From JAJDAT01 sp964570665 (GTDB lineage: Bacteria > Nitrospinota > Nitrospinia > Nitrospinales > JAJDAT01): a stretch of 64,000 nt of DNA. The translations under genes were made by a program, and so were the position numbers. Below the pieces are notes generated by a model. The model was not told the origin of the DNA. It saw only the letters and a list, made by a program, of their open reading frames with translations, and searched no databases. This document shows, in pieces, positions 25,332 to 34,123 of the stretch. The stretch spans positions 136,880 to 200,879 of the forward strand of contig CAZMZH010000008.1 of assembly GCA_964570665.1 (NCBI GenBank), in the 5' to 3' direction. Numbering within the stretch: the first letter of the stretch is position 1; every line of letters starts with the position of its first letter.

Positions 25332-27551
25332 ATGAAATCGAAGTTATTAAATGATTTTGCCATCCCTGCGGCTTTAATTGTCGTTACGGCATTGATTTAC
25401 TTTTTGGATCTTCAGTTTTTTGAATCCTTGGAGCAAAAAGCTTATGATTTGAAGGTAGTTTCCCGGGATGGGTCTCATGCCATGAAAGATCAGGTCGTGA
25501 TTGCCGCTATCGATGAGCAAAGTTTAAAGGAACAAGGTCGATGGCCTTGGCCAAGAACTTTGCACGCTCAATTGATAGATAAGTTAGCCGAAGCCGGAGC
25601 AAAAGCGGTTGCCTTCAATATCTTTTTTCCAGAAAACGATTTGTTCATTCCCATGGATAATGTGCGGGAAGGAATTAAAAACGACGATGGAGTTTCTAAA
25701 GATACCCTGAAACAGTGGCTTAATGATGCCGGGGCTTCCGATAGACGTTTTGTTGAAGCCATCCGTTCCTCTCAACGTACCATTTTGGCTTTTATTTTTT
25801 ATATGGCAGAAGAGCTAGGACCTCCCCCTGGCGAAAAGTTGAAAAAACTTTTGGAACCGTCTATTTATGAAAATCTGTCCAAATCGGATTCCATACATCA
25901 GCCTGATATTGTAGACACGGCATCTGAAGTGGAAGTCAGCTTGCCAGAAATGAGTCAAGCCGCGGTAGGGTCGGGGTTTTCTCTTTATCGACCGGATTCC
26001 GATGGCGTAGCGAGATGGGCTCCCATGGTTGTTAAGTTTGGAGATGGGTTTTATTCTCCTTTGACTCTTCAAATACTCAAACACGTTAAAAAAGAGCGTT
26101 TAAAGATCGATGCCGACGATTCCGGCTTTTCTAAAGTTCATTTAGGCCCATTAGATATACCGGTTTCTCCAAGAGGAGAAATGTTGGTTAATTATCGAGG
26201 TCAATCTGGAACATTTTCGTATATTTCGGCGACGGATATTCTGAAAGGTAAAGTAGGGGCCGATAAGTTAAAAGATAAAATCGTTTTGATTGGCGGAACC
26301 GCAAAAGGAACCTACGATAGCGTCACCACTCCTTATGGGCCAAAGTTTCCGGAAGTAGAGGTTCATGCAAATGTAATCGAAAATATTCTGAGCGAAGATT
26401 TTTTAACTCGCCCAAATTGGTTGCCCTTTTTAGATTTAGCAATCATCATTTTTTGGGGGATCGTTTTTGGATATGGGTCTTTGTATTTGAAACCATGGAT
26501 TATGGTTGGGATCCTTGGTTTTGGGATTATCGCGTATGTAGGTTTTGATTATTTTCTCTTTATTGAAAAAGGCCTATGGTTGAACATAGCTTTCCCAGTG
26601 TTTGCGAAAATTTTTATATTTAGCGGATCGTCGCTTTATCATTTTTATATTGAAGATAAGAAAAAACGATTTATTCAGAAAGCCTTCTCAAAATATCTTT
26701 CTCCCGTTATGGTCAATCAACTCATTGAACGACCAGAACTACTAAAGTCTGGCGGTGAAGAGAGATATATGACCGTTATGTTTAGCGATTTGGAAGGTTT
26801 TACGTCCGTTGCCGAAAAATTAGGACCGGTTGGGATGGCCAAACTGATGACGGAATACTTTACTGAAATGACCGCAATTATTTTAAAAGCGGAAGGAACG
26901 GTTAATCAGTATGCGGGCGACTTGGTAATGTCTACCTTTGGAGCTCCTCTCCCCATGCCGGATCATGCAGAAAGAGCGGTGACCGTTGGGCTTAAGATGC
27001 AAAAGCGGTTAGCGGAACTTTGTATAGAATGGGCGAAAAGGGATCTTCCTCCATTAAGAGTGCGAACGGGAGTTAACTCTAGCGGTATGTTTTTTGGAAA
27101 CTTGGGATCTGAACAAGTTTTTTATTATTCCGTAATGGGCGACGCCGTTAACTTGTCGGCAAGGTTAGAATCAGCAAATAAACAATACGGCACTTATTTG
27201 ATGATATCTGAAGAAACACATTCGGCTTTAACTCCCAATAAGTTTTTGACGCGGACCTTAGACGTTATAATAGCAAAAGGAAAAACGAGGGCGGTAAAGG
27301 TTTATGAAGTTTATGGATTTATTTCCGATCATATCGAACCGGATCTTTTTGCTTATTATGATAATTACGCAGGCGGTTTTGAAAAATATTTGGCGAAAGA
27401 TTTTGACGAAGCCCTAAAGCTTTTTCAATACGCTGAAAATTTTAGACCGGGAGATAAAGCCGTTGCAAGAATGATTGATCGCGTTAAAAATTTGGATCCT
27501 AAAACATTACCAGACGATTGGGATGGCTCCTTCACCATGACTTCTAAATAA
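25332..27551 (+). CDS. CHASE2-domain class III nucleotide cyclase
   Basis: A 739-residue membrane protein. TM1 is about 10-27. The large periplasmic CHASE2 sensor covers about 28-360 (VVIAAIDEQSLKEQGRWPWPR, GVARWAPMVV, DKIVLIGGTAKGTYD), then come three TMs between 362 and 432. A cytoplasmic class III cyclase domain covers about 475-655. Metal ligands Asp486 (FSDLEGFT) and Asp530 (YAGDLVMSTFGAP) are present, as are the transition-state Asn/Arg (VNLSARLE). The adenine-contacting Lys of adenylyl cyclases, normally in a NKYIGD-like motif, is Gln526 here, so substrate preference is uncertain. The stop overlaps the 3' end of the convergent Rsm22-like gene by 8 bp. Product presumed cAMP; no cAMP receptor is visible nearby. 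Confidence 0.88.
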   Translation: MKSKLLNDFAIPAALIVVTALIYFLDLQFFESLEQKAYDLKVVSRDGSHAMKDQVVIAAIDEQSLKEQGRWPWPRTLHAQLIDKLAEAGAKAVAFNIFFPENDLFIPMDNVREGIKNDDGVSKDTLKQWLNDAGASDRRFVEAIRSSQRTILAFIFYMAEELGPPPGEKLKKLLEPSIYENLSKSDSIHQPDIVDTASEVEVSLPEMSQAAVGSGFSLYRPDSDGVARWAPMVVKFGDGFYSPLTLQILKHVKKERLKIDADDSGFSKVHLGPLDIPVSPRGEMLVNYRGQSGTFSYISATDILKGKVGADKLKDKIVLIGGTAKGTYDSVTTPYGPKFPEVEVHANVIENILSEDFLTRPNWLPFLDLAIIIFWGIVFGYGSLYLKPWIMVGILGFGIIAYVGFDYFLFIEKGLWLNIAFPVFAKIFIFSGSSLYHFYIEDKKKRFIQKAFSKYLSPVMVNQLIERPELLKSGGEERYMTVMFSDLEGFTSVAEKLGPVGMAKLMTEYFTEMTAIILKAEGTVNQYAGDLVMSTFGAPLPMPDHAERAVTVGLKMQKRLAELCIEWAKRDLPPLRVRTGVNSSGMFFGNLGSEQVFYYSVMGDAVNLSARLESANKQYGTYLMISEETHSALTPNKFLTRTLDVIIAKGKTRAVKVYEVYGFISDHIEPDLFAYYDNYAGGFEKYLAKDFDEALKLFQYAENFRPGDKAVARMIDRVKNLDPKTLPDDWDGSFTMTSK

Positions 27552-28521
27552 TTTTCCAATCGTCTCCCCAGGATAACTTCTTCGCTACTCGATATTTTTC
27601 TCTTTCTTTTTTAGAAATTGTTTTTCGCTCGATAATTTCGGGAAGACAAAGGTCCAATAAAATATGTCCCGATCCTTTTTTAGGACGTTTAATTATCCTT
27701 GCGGCCCTTTCCGGTAAATTAACTCGCGAAAATACCATATAGGAAAACTTTTCTTCCTCGTAAGGCAGAGTACCCGTTTTTAATTTTTTATGATGATTAC
27801 TGCGAATGATTTTTTGTGAAAAATGACACCAATCATTTTCAGGTAAAGGGCATTCTTGATCGTGAGGGCAAGGCGCCGCTACTTTGGCTCCTTTGGCGAT
27901 AAGAGAAGTACGAATCTTTTTGATTCGTTCAAAGCCTAATCGATCGCCAGGCTCGATGATTACCAACCATTTTTGGGTTATATCCCAAAGAGATTCTGCT
28001 ACACCAAGATAATTTGGAATTTCTCCCAATGAATACGAGGCTAAAACAAAGTCATGAAGTTTTAATTTGGAATTTAAACTTTCTAAACTCGTTAGTTCCC
28101 ATTGAATAGAACCAGTCTCGCTAAAATTCGAAGCCTTAATAATAGATTTTCCCATTTCCGCTATGGATTTGTCTTTTTCTATCAAGGTTGCTTGTTGCAA
28201 ATTATCAAACTCTTCTATTGCAGCCCAAAGACCGCAACCGGGACCCGAGCCAGCGTCGAAAAAGCTATGTATTTCTGAAAAGTCGTCATAGTATTTTATT
28301 TTTTCGAAAACGTTTTTTATGGCTCCAAAAGTAGAAGGCGTTCTTGCAGTTAAATAGGCGAGGCGATGTTCGGTCGATGAGAAATAAGAGCCGGTACGGT
28401 TCTGATATTTAGAGGATAGGTCGGCGCAAGAAGCTTGGATATCCTTAAAATTTTTAGATTCCATTTCTCTCGCGATCGTATCTTGTACAAACTCTGGTAA
28501 AACAACGGCGGAAGGTTTCAT
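27544..28521 (-). CDS. Rsm22/METTL17-like small-subunit methyltransferase-family protein
   Basis: A 325-residue SAM-methyltransferase-fold protein with FDAGSGPGCGLWA at 88-100 (motif I) and VLASYSLGEIPN. The characteristic Cys cluster follows: CPHDQECPLPENDWCHF gives Cys218, Cys224 and Cys232, with a fourth at Cys292 (LLDLCLPE). In the Rsm22/METTL17 family these four Cys bind an iron-sulfur cluster and the protein assists assembly of the small ribosomal subunit; catalytic activity is doubtful in some members. The bacterial version is about this size. It is convergent with the cyclase and 102 bp downstream of the RlmM-like gene on the same strand. Confidence 0.82.
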   Translation of the reverse strand: MKPSAVVLPEFVQDTIAREMESKNFKDIQASCADLSSKYQNRTGSYFSSTEHRLAYLTARTPSTFGAIKNVFEKIKYYDDFSEIHSFFDAGSGPGCGLWAAIEEFDNLQQATLIEKDKSIAEMGKSIIKASNFSETGSIQWELTSLESLNSKLKLHDFVLASYSLGEIPNYLGVAESLWDITQKWLVIIEPGDRLGFERIKKIRTSLIAKGAKVAAPCPHDQECPLPENDWCHFSQKIIRSNHHKKLKTGTLPYEEEKFSYMVFSRVNLPERAARIIKRPKKGSGHILLDLCLPEIIERKTISKKEREKYRVAKKLSWGDDWKII

Positions 28522-28623
28522 AGAATTTTGACGAGCCTGATTAAATACCTGACATACTGACGCTAAGATTCCGCCATTAAACCGGTTATGGCGGAATTGC
28601 GTGTCTGGCTTTTTTCTGTTGGA

Positions 28624-29592
28624 TTAATAAATGGAACTTTGCGTTAACATCCAGGTCAATTCGTGTTTATTTTGGTAAAGGTGGACTAGTTTGCTACCTG
28701 GTATTTTTGAAAATTGTTCTGATATTTCATAGTCATTGTTTCCTTGAAACTTGAGAGTGACAACAAAGTTTTTGCAAAAACCGGATTCTATCCATGAAGA
28801 AATCCATTCAAACGTCTTCTCTGGGTAACAAATAACGTCCCAAAATATCCAATCGACATTATCGGAAAATTTTTTAACATAAGAAGGTTCAATTGAAAAA
28901 GCGTCTTTTTTTTGAAATTGAACTCTGGGAAGATTTGAAATTTTTGGATCAAGAGGAGAGCGATCTACGCTTAATACGGTAGCTCCAAGTTTTTGTAAAA
29001 CCCAGGCCCAACCTCCAGGGCTTCCGCCAAAATCTAAACAAAAATCCCCTGGTTGCGGTAACGTTCCGATAATCGTAAGGGCTTCTTGAAGTTTTAAATA
29101 TGCTCTGTTGGGAGGTCCCTCTTTATCTTCTAAAAAATGAACTTCGCCGTTAGGGAACAAACTGGAACATTCTGCAGAGGCTAGAATGGCATTAGAGTTT
29201 AACAAGGTCCAGGAGCCTAAGTTTGTTTTAGGAAGAGGGGATGGGAACTGAAGAGGAGACCCGGAAACATAGGGCAAACTCTCTTGTATTAGTTTTGCGC
29301 GTCGGTGAAGTTGAAATGAGTAAAGGTTCCAGTTTCTTTGGATCGCCTTCAGTTTTTGAGCGCCATCTTTAATCGATTGGATCGGAATTAGCGTAGGGTT
29401 TTGCCATATATTTTGAGCCCAATAAGATTTTTGAATTGGACGATCGGTTAATACTAAGCGGTCGTAAACTTTTGTTATCCCTTTTAGCTCCTTTTTTAAT
29501 TGATCGAAGAAACCTTCCGCCGCTAGATAAGCGGCTCCGATTTTTCCATCAGGCATAAGTTCGTTGTTTTTTTCGTCAATGGGAATATTCAA
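28624..29592 (-). CDS. FtsJ/RlmM-type SAM-dependent methyltransferase
   Basis: A 322-residue protein with an N-terminal part typical of RlmM-like enzymes and a C-terminal Rrmj/FtsJ Rossmann domain. SAM motif I is LDFGGSPGGWAWVL at about 186-199. The preceding PPNRAYLKLQEAL helix carries the first catalytic Lys, WDVICYPEKT the Asp, and VVTLKFQGN the second Lys. Such enzymes 2'-O-methylate 23S rRNA (RlmM acts at C2498 in E. coli). The N-terminal THUMP-like half is shorter than in E. coli RlmM, so the exact target is open. ATG start has no strong ribosome-binding site; a dispersed repeat (29603-29716) lies immediately upstream. Confidence 0.82.
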   Translation of the reverse strand: MNIPIDEKNNELMPDGKIGAAYLAAEGFFDQLKKELKGITKVYDRLVLTDRPIQKSYWAQNIWQNPTLIPIQSIKDGAQKLKAIQRNWNLYSFQLHRRAKLIQESLPYVSGSPLQFPSPLPKTNLGSWTLLNSNAILASAECSSLFPNGEVHFLEDKEGPPNRAYLKLQEALTIIGTLPQPGDFCLDFGGSPGGWAWVLQKLGATVLSVDRSPLDPKISNLPRVQFQKKDAFSIEPSYVKKFSDNVDWIFWDVICYPEKTFEWISSWIESGFCKNFVVTLKFQGNNDYEISEQFSKIPGSKLVHLYQNKHELTWMLTQSSIY

Positions 29593-29602
29593 TTTTTTAG
29601 TC

Positions 29603-29716
29603 TAATTAAAAAGAAACTGGAGTTGCAAAGTCCCCTCTGCGCGTCATCCAGGTCCTTCGGCGGGCTCAGGATAAACTCCGTCGAAGGATCTCGCCTCGAT
29701 TCAATAAAATTTCTAT
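29603..29716. repeat. Dispersed GTCAT-type repeat, copy A
   Basis: It begins with AAGAAACTGGAGTTG, has a GCGTCATCC core and GAAGGATCTCGCCTCGATT, and ends in TCAATAAAATTT. The same order of blocks occurs at 59597-59692 and 62789-62886. This copy lacks the right-hand inverted repeat seen in the others. Confidence 0.65.
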
Positions 29717-29771
29717 CAAATCACTAACTAACAGTAAAGAACGATTTAGTTTTCTTATACATTCCCGTTTT

Positions 29772-31571
29772 CTATTTAGTCTTTCCCTCAAGTTCAGCCC
29801 ACCTAGAATAGAGACTCTCAACTTCTAGTTGAGCTTCATGAAGTTTTGAATAATATTCTTCAGCTTCTTTTGGGTTCGGTGATTTTGTAATGGCTTCTTC
29901 TTTTTGTTGTAGTTCCTCTAATGCCGTTTCAGCGACAAGTATTTTTTCTTCCATACCGTCAAACTCTCTTTGTTCATTATAGGTAAGGCGTGTGCCGTTT
30001 TGATTCGATTTTTTTTTCAAAGCGGGTTGTTTTTTTACGGTTTTCTTTGTTCCGCTCGAATCTATAATTTCAGTCTCCCAGTGAGAATAGTCTGAATAAA
30101 TTTTTGTTTCGCCGTTGCCCTTTAATCCTATGAAAGTACCGCATACTTTTTTCATGAGGTATCGATCATGCGATACCAAAATTATTGCTCCGGGAAAATC
30201 TATCAGGCTTTCTTCCAATGTTTCTAAGGAGGATATGTCTAAATCGTTTGTAGGCTCGTCTAAAAGAAGAACGTCGCCAGATTCTAGAGTCAAACCTGCA
30301 ATTAAAACTCTAGCTTGTTCGCCTCCAGAAAATTTTTTGATCTTTAAGGGAAGTTTGTCGGCTGAGAATCTAAATTTATTCGCCCAAGTAACTATGTGGA
30401 CGGATTCGCCTCTATATATTACAGAATCCCCTGTAGACGAGAGAGACTTTTGAAGCGTAGCCTCTTGATCCAGTCGTTCTCGGTTTTGATCGAAATAAAC
30501 TATCTTCAAATTATTGGCATGTCGGACTTCGCCCGAATCTGGATTCAATTTTTTTTGAAATAATTTTAGCAAAGTTGATTTTCCCGAGCCGTTAAATCCC
30601 AAAATTCCTACGCGATTTTTTTTAGAGATTATGAGGCTAAGTTTTTCGACGATTTTTTTATCGCCAAAACTTTTATTTAGCTCTACCGTTTCGATAAGTT
30701 TTTGAGTTTTTCTATGCGAATGCTCAAATTCAATTTTAACGCTTTGGTTTTTTAATCGATTTTGCGTCTCTTGAAGTTCCGTCTTCAATCGTTCGGCGTC
30801 GTCGATTCTAAATTTAGCTTTTGTTGTTCGAGCTCTTGGGCCTCTACTAAGCCACTCTTCTTCTCTACGAACTTTTGAGGATAGAGATTGTTTCAATCGA
30901 TTTTGCGAGTCTAAAAATTGTTTTTTGTAGTTAAGGATCTCGCCATAACCGCCTTCTACAGTTTGCAGCCCGTTGGGATAAGCGCGATTGATTTCGGCGG
31001 TTTTTTTTGCTGTTTTGTCAATAAAGTAACGATCATGACTTGCGGCAATCCAGGAAAAAGAAGATTTTTGTAAAATCCTCTCCAACCAATAAATGCCGGC
31101 CTCGTCCAAGTGATTTGTCGGCTCGTCCAAAAATAAAACGTCGGGTTCGTTTGCTAATCCTCTAGTGATTTCTAACCTTTTTTTCCAGCCTCCAGAGAGT
31201 TCTTTTACGGGTGTGTTTAAATCTTTAAATCCAGCTTGAGTTAAATATTTGAAAGCTTGTTGTTCAAATTCCATAGAAGAGATTCCAGGATGTTGATTTG
31301 AGTCTAGAATGGTTTCTAAAATTGAAGAATCCAGTTTGTGAGAAAAACTCTGAGGAATATAAAAAACCCTTAGGCTCGACCGATAAGAAACAATTCCATC
31401 ATCGGCAGGCTCGATTTTGGCTAATATATTAAGCAGTGTCGATTTACCCGACCCATTGTCTCCAACAATGGATATTTTATCGTTTTCAAATACGCTAAAA
31501 CTTAAATCTTTAAATATTATTTGATGATCAAAAGATTTAGAAAGGGATTGGCAATTTATAAGAACAGACAT
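29772..31571 (-). CDS. uup: ABC-F ATPase, Uup type
   Basis: A 599-residue soluble protein with two ABC domains and no membrane part. Domain 1 has Walker A GDNGSGKST (37-45), signature LSGGWKKR (125-132) and LFLDEPTNHLD. Domain 2 has GFNGSGKST, FSGGEQAR and LLLDEPTNDLD. Between them, REEEWLSRGPRARTTK is the linker motif typical of Uup, and the C-terminal 80 residues form the Lys/Glu-rich coiled coil that binds DNA in E. coli Uup. ABC-F proteins act on the ribosome; Uup is also linked to precise transposon excision and branched DNA. It is a stand-alone gene. Confidence 0.88.
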   Translation of the reverse strand: MSVLINCQSLSKSFDHQIIFKDLSFSVFENDKISIVGDNGSGKSTLLNILAKIEPADDGIVSYRSSLRVFYIPQSFSHKLDSSILETILDSNQHPGISSMEFEQQAFKYLTQAGFKDLNTPVKELSGGWKKRLEITRGLANEPDVLFLDEPTNHLDEAGIYWLERILQKSSFSWIAASHDRYFIDKTAKKTAEINRAYPNGLQTVEGGYGEILNYKKQFLDSQNRLKQSLSSKVRREEEWLSRGPRARTTKAKFRIDDAERLKTELQETQNRLKNQSVKIEFEHSHRKTQKLIETVELNKSFGDKKIVEKLSLIISKKNRVGILGFNGSGKSTLLKLFQKKLNPDSGEVRHANNLKIVYFDQNRERLDQEATLQKSLSSTGDSVIYRGESVHIVTWANKFRFSADKLPLKIKKFSGGEQARVLIAGLTLESGDVLLLDEPTNDLDISSLETLEESLIDFPGAIILVSHDRYLMKKVCGTFIGLKGNGETKIYSDYSHWETEIIDSSGTKKTVKKQPALKKKSNQNGTRLTYNEQREFDGMEEKILVAETALEELQQKEEAITKSPNPKEAEEYYSKLHEAQLEVESLYSRWAELEGKTK

Positions 31572-32398
31572 GGAGGTGTGGAAAAAAGATTAGAATGAAG
31601 CTTAAAGACAAGGTTTATTATTTAAACATAAAAACCATATAAAGCGTTACAATTTAGCGGTTTTTATTCGAATAATTCGAAGATTATGTTTGGAAAAAAG
31701 ATATTGGTTTGTAACGACAATTGAATTAAAAGTATTTGTTAAAAAATGAAACCTTTTTGCCTTGGCTTATTAGGTTTTGTTAGGTATATCATATTCTTGA
31801 TTATTCAGTTTTCCCATGTGGTTTTAATTGTATTTCATGCCCGTTATTCGTTCCAACGGTTCGGTTACAGAGGAGGAAATTCCCAAATTACTGCTTTGGA
31901 AAGTCGGTTTTTACTAGCAATGTTTGGAGAGCTTTACTTTTATTATTTTGATAGGAAAACTGAGCCTCACCTTGTTTCCTTTTCAAAAGGTTAGAATTTA
32001 ATTAGGGCTGGATGAGTACATAAACCTGGTTCCGCAAGAAAGGTAATAGACGAAGCAGGTTTATTTTTATCAATACATATACTCCCAAGTAAATCAAGCG
32101 ACGAAAGTTAAGCTAGAATATCCCGATTAGATTAAACATTTTTAAAATCATTGCAACAATTCTATTTTTCGTATTTGTCAATTCGGGAAATCTATGTAAT
32201 AAATTTTAAGAATCGTTATTTGCAAAGAGGCATCTTAAGCTATGATAAAAAAATTATGCCAGACTTACTAGTTCGATTTGTAATGGAAACCTTCAAAACC
32301 CAATAAAAAACTTCTGAGTTTTTGTATTGCAATGCTTGAATTTAAAAAGGTTTTTGAAGAATGCAAACTTTAAACCAGGTATTGGCAATTTATAAGTC
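31572..32398. other. Upstream region of the dab operon
   Basis: 827 bases with no convincing gene. One 82-codon frame (31746-31994) begins with a hydrophobic stretch but has no ribosome-binding site and poor composition. Near the right end are an AAAAACT/AGTTTTT hairpin (about 32305-32323) and a 13-codon ORF (32361-32402) overlapping the dabB start. No LysR-type regulator is encoded here. Confidence 0.35.
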
Positions 32399-32402
32399 AT
32401 GA
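32361..32402 (+). CDS. Possible 13-codon leader ORF coupled to dabB
   Basis: ATG at 32361, preceded by a weak GAAGA, encodes MQTLNQVLAIYKS and ends in TGA, which overlaps the dabB ATG (ATGA). As dabB lacks its own good ribosome-binding site, translation of this leader could deliver ribosomes to it. Could equally be chance. Confidence 0.3.
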   Translation: MQTLNQVLAIYKS

Positions 32403-34105
32403 CCATCCCGATTCTTATTCTTCTCTTTCCTCTCTTAGCCAGCATCATTATCAGGGTTTTTGGCCATCAATTACAATCTCATGTGGCCAGAATAGGGGTT
32501 ATAGCGAACGTAATTTCTTTCTTTCTTGCTGTTTGGACTCTCTATTATGTGAGCATTGAAGGTACGGTTCATGTAATGTTATGGCCGTCCAATCCCGAAA
32601 GTTCTTCCATATTCAAGATAGGACTGTTGGTTGACCGTCTCGCCGCTGTCATGATGGTGTTGATCACCAGCGTAAGCATTGTTATTCATGTTTACTCAGT
32701 TCGATATTTAGAGGGAGACCCGGGTTATGCCCGATTTTTTGCGCTATTAGGTTTTGTAGTCTTTGTGATTCTCTCTATAGTTACTAGTCCCAATTTGTTG
32801 ATGTTGTTTGTGTTTTGGCAATTATTAAGTTGGGCTCTCTATATAATTCTGGTATTTAATTTTTCTCATCCCGACGCTTGTCGTAATGGTTTTAAAACAT
32901 ATGTGTGCCATCGTGTTGGAGACGTTTTCTTTCTTTTCGGAATTTTTCTGGCGTATAAATATTTTGGAACGCTTGAGTTTACGGAACTTTTCAAAGCGGC
33001 GAAGGAAAATCCTCAAACGATTTCGTTATTGCCGGGAGGTTCCTTTAATATCAGCGTCGTTGCCGCTATAGCGTTATTTATTTTTGTTGGCGGGATTGCC
33101 AAATCTAATCAATTCCCTCTGCACGTGTGGTTACCAGACACCATGGATTCGCCAACGCCTGTTTCAGCTCTTATGCATGCGGGTATTATTAATGCAGGCG
33201 GATTTTTATTGAATCGCTTGGCTCCTTTTTACGCGCTTTCGTCGCCCACTCTTCATATTGTTTTTATAATTGGCGTTGTGACCATTTTGATGGGGGCCTC
33301 CATGATGCTGGCGCAAAACGACATTAAGAAAACCTTAGGGTATTCCACTATGGCGCAAATGGGCTACATGATTATGGAATGCGGCCTAGGCGCTTTTGCC
33401 TTGGCAATATTTCATTTAATCGCCCACGGTCTTTTTAAGGCGTCCTTATTTTTGGGAGCGGGAACCGGTATTCATTCCTCGCGAGACGAACCTAAGTTTC
33501 CGCATCATGGGGAACACAATGACGAGGAGGAGAAAAAAGAATCTTCCTCCCAATTAACCTGGGTCACGGGTTTGGGAGTCACCTTGACGATGCCTTTAAT
33601 TATTCTCATGGTGGCGCATGACATGTTGGATATACACCTGCAAGACGCCCATGGCGCGGTAATTTTTCTGTTTTTTAGTTGGATTACGACTTCTCAGGTT
33701 ATGTTTAGTTTATATCGCCTTCAAGCGGTGGCTTCTTGGAAAGTGGCTGGCGCGATGATCGGCGCCTTATTTTTTATTGGATTTGTTTATCTATGGGCGG
33801 GCGAGGAATTCACGCATTTTCTATACCCTGGACCGGGCGAGGCCGATGGATATTTTGTGGCTGCGGCTTTCAACCCGCAAATCTTTGATATGATTATTTT
33901 GGTAGCCACGGGACTGATTCTCTTCGGTTGGTTCGTGGTCTACACCGACGCTAAGGGTCAAAAAATATTTATTTCGGATTGGCTCATTTCCGTTCGAAAA
34001 AAAAGTTACATCCTTTTAATAAATCGGTTCTATGTGGACCTTATTTATGTTCGATGGAGCGCTAGCATATTACGATTGGCGCAAAAAGTAGCCCATCGTT
34101 TTTAA
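32399..34105 (+). CDS. dabB: DabB-type proton-channel subunit (NuoL/MrpA family)
   Basis: A 568-residue polytopic protein of the complex I antiporter family with about 14-16 helices. It carries the conserved core GGIAKSNQFPLHVWLPDTMDSPTPVSALMHAGIINAGG (channel Lys and broken helix) and DIKKTLGYSTMAQMGYM. There is no other Nuo gene nearby. Linked to dabA three genes on, it belongs to the DAB system, in which the NuoL-like subunit is thought to couple proton flow to CO2 hydration by DabA and so accumulate bicarbonate in the cytoplasm. A His/Glu-rich loop at about 365-385 is lineage-specific. The next gene starts 18 bp later. Confidence 0.9.
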   Translation: MTIPILILLFPLLASIIIRVFGHQLQSHVARIGVIANVISFFLAVWTLYYVSIEGTVHVMLWPSNPESSSIFKIGLLVDRLAAVMMVLITSVSIVIHVYSVRYLEGDPGYARFFALLGFVVFVILSIVTSPNLLMLFVFWQLLSWALYIILVFNFSHPDACRNGFKTYVCHRVGDVFFLFGIFLAYKYFGTLEFTELFKAAKENPQTISLLPGGSFNISVVAAIALFIFVGGIAKSNQFPLHVWLPDTMDSPTPVSALMHAGIINAGGFLLNRLAPFYALSSPTLHIVFIIGVVTILMGASMMLAQNDIKKTLGYSTMAQMGYMIMECGLGAFALAIFHLIAHGLFKASLFLGAGTGIHSSRDEPKFPHHGEHNDEEEKKESSSQLTWVTGLGVTLTMPLIILMVAHDMLDIHLQDAHGAVIFLFFSWITTSQVMFSLYRLQAVASWKVAGAMIGALFFIGFVYLWAGEEFTHFLYPGPGEADGYFVAAAFNPQIFDMIILVATGLILFGWFVVYTDAKGQKIFISDWLISVRKKSYILLINRFYVDLIYVRWSASILRLAQKVAHRF

Positions 34106-34123
34106 AACGCGATCGTTAATACT

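Noticed and set aside
31746..31994. 82-codon frame with hydrophobic N-terminus upstream of the dab operon.
   Set aside because: No ribosome-binding site, composition like translated intergenic DNA, no family resemblance.
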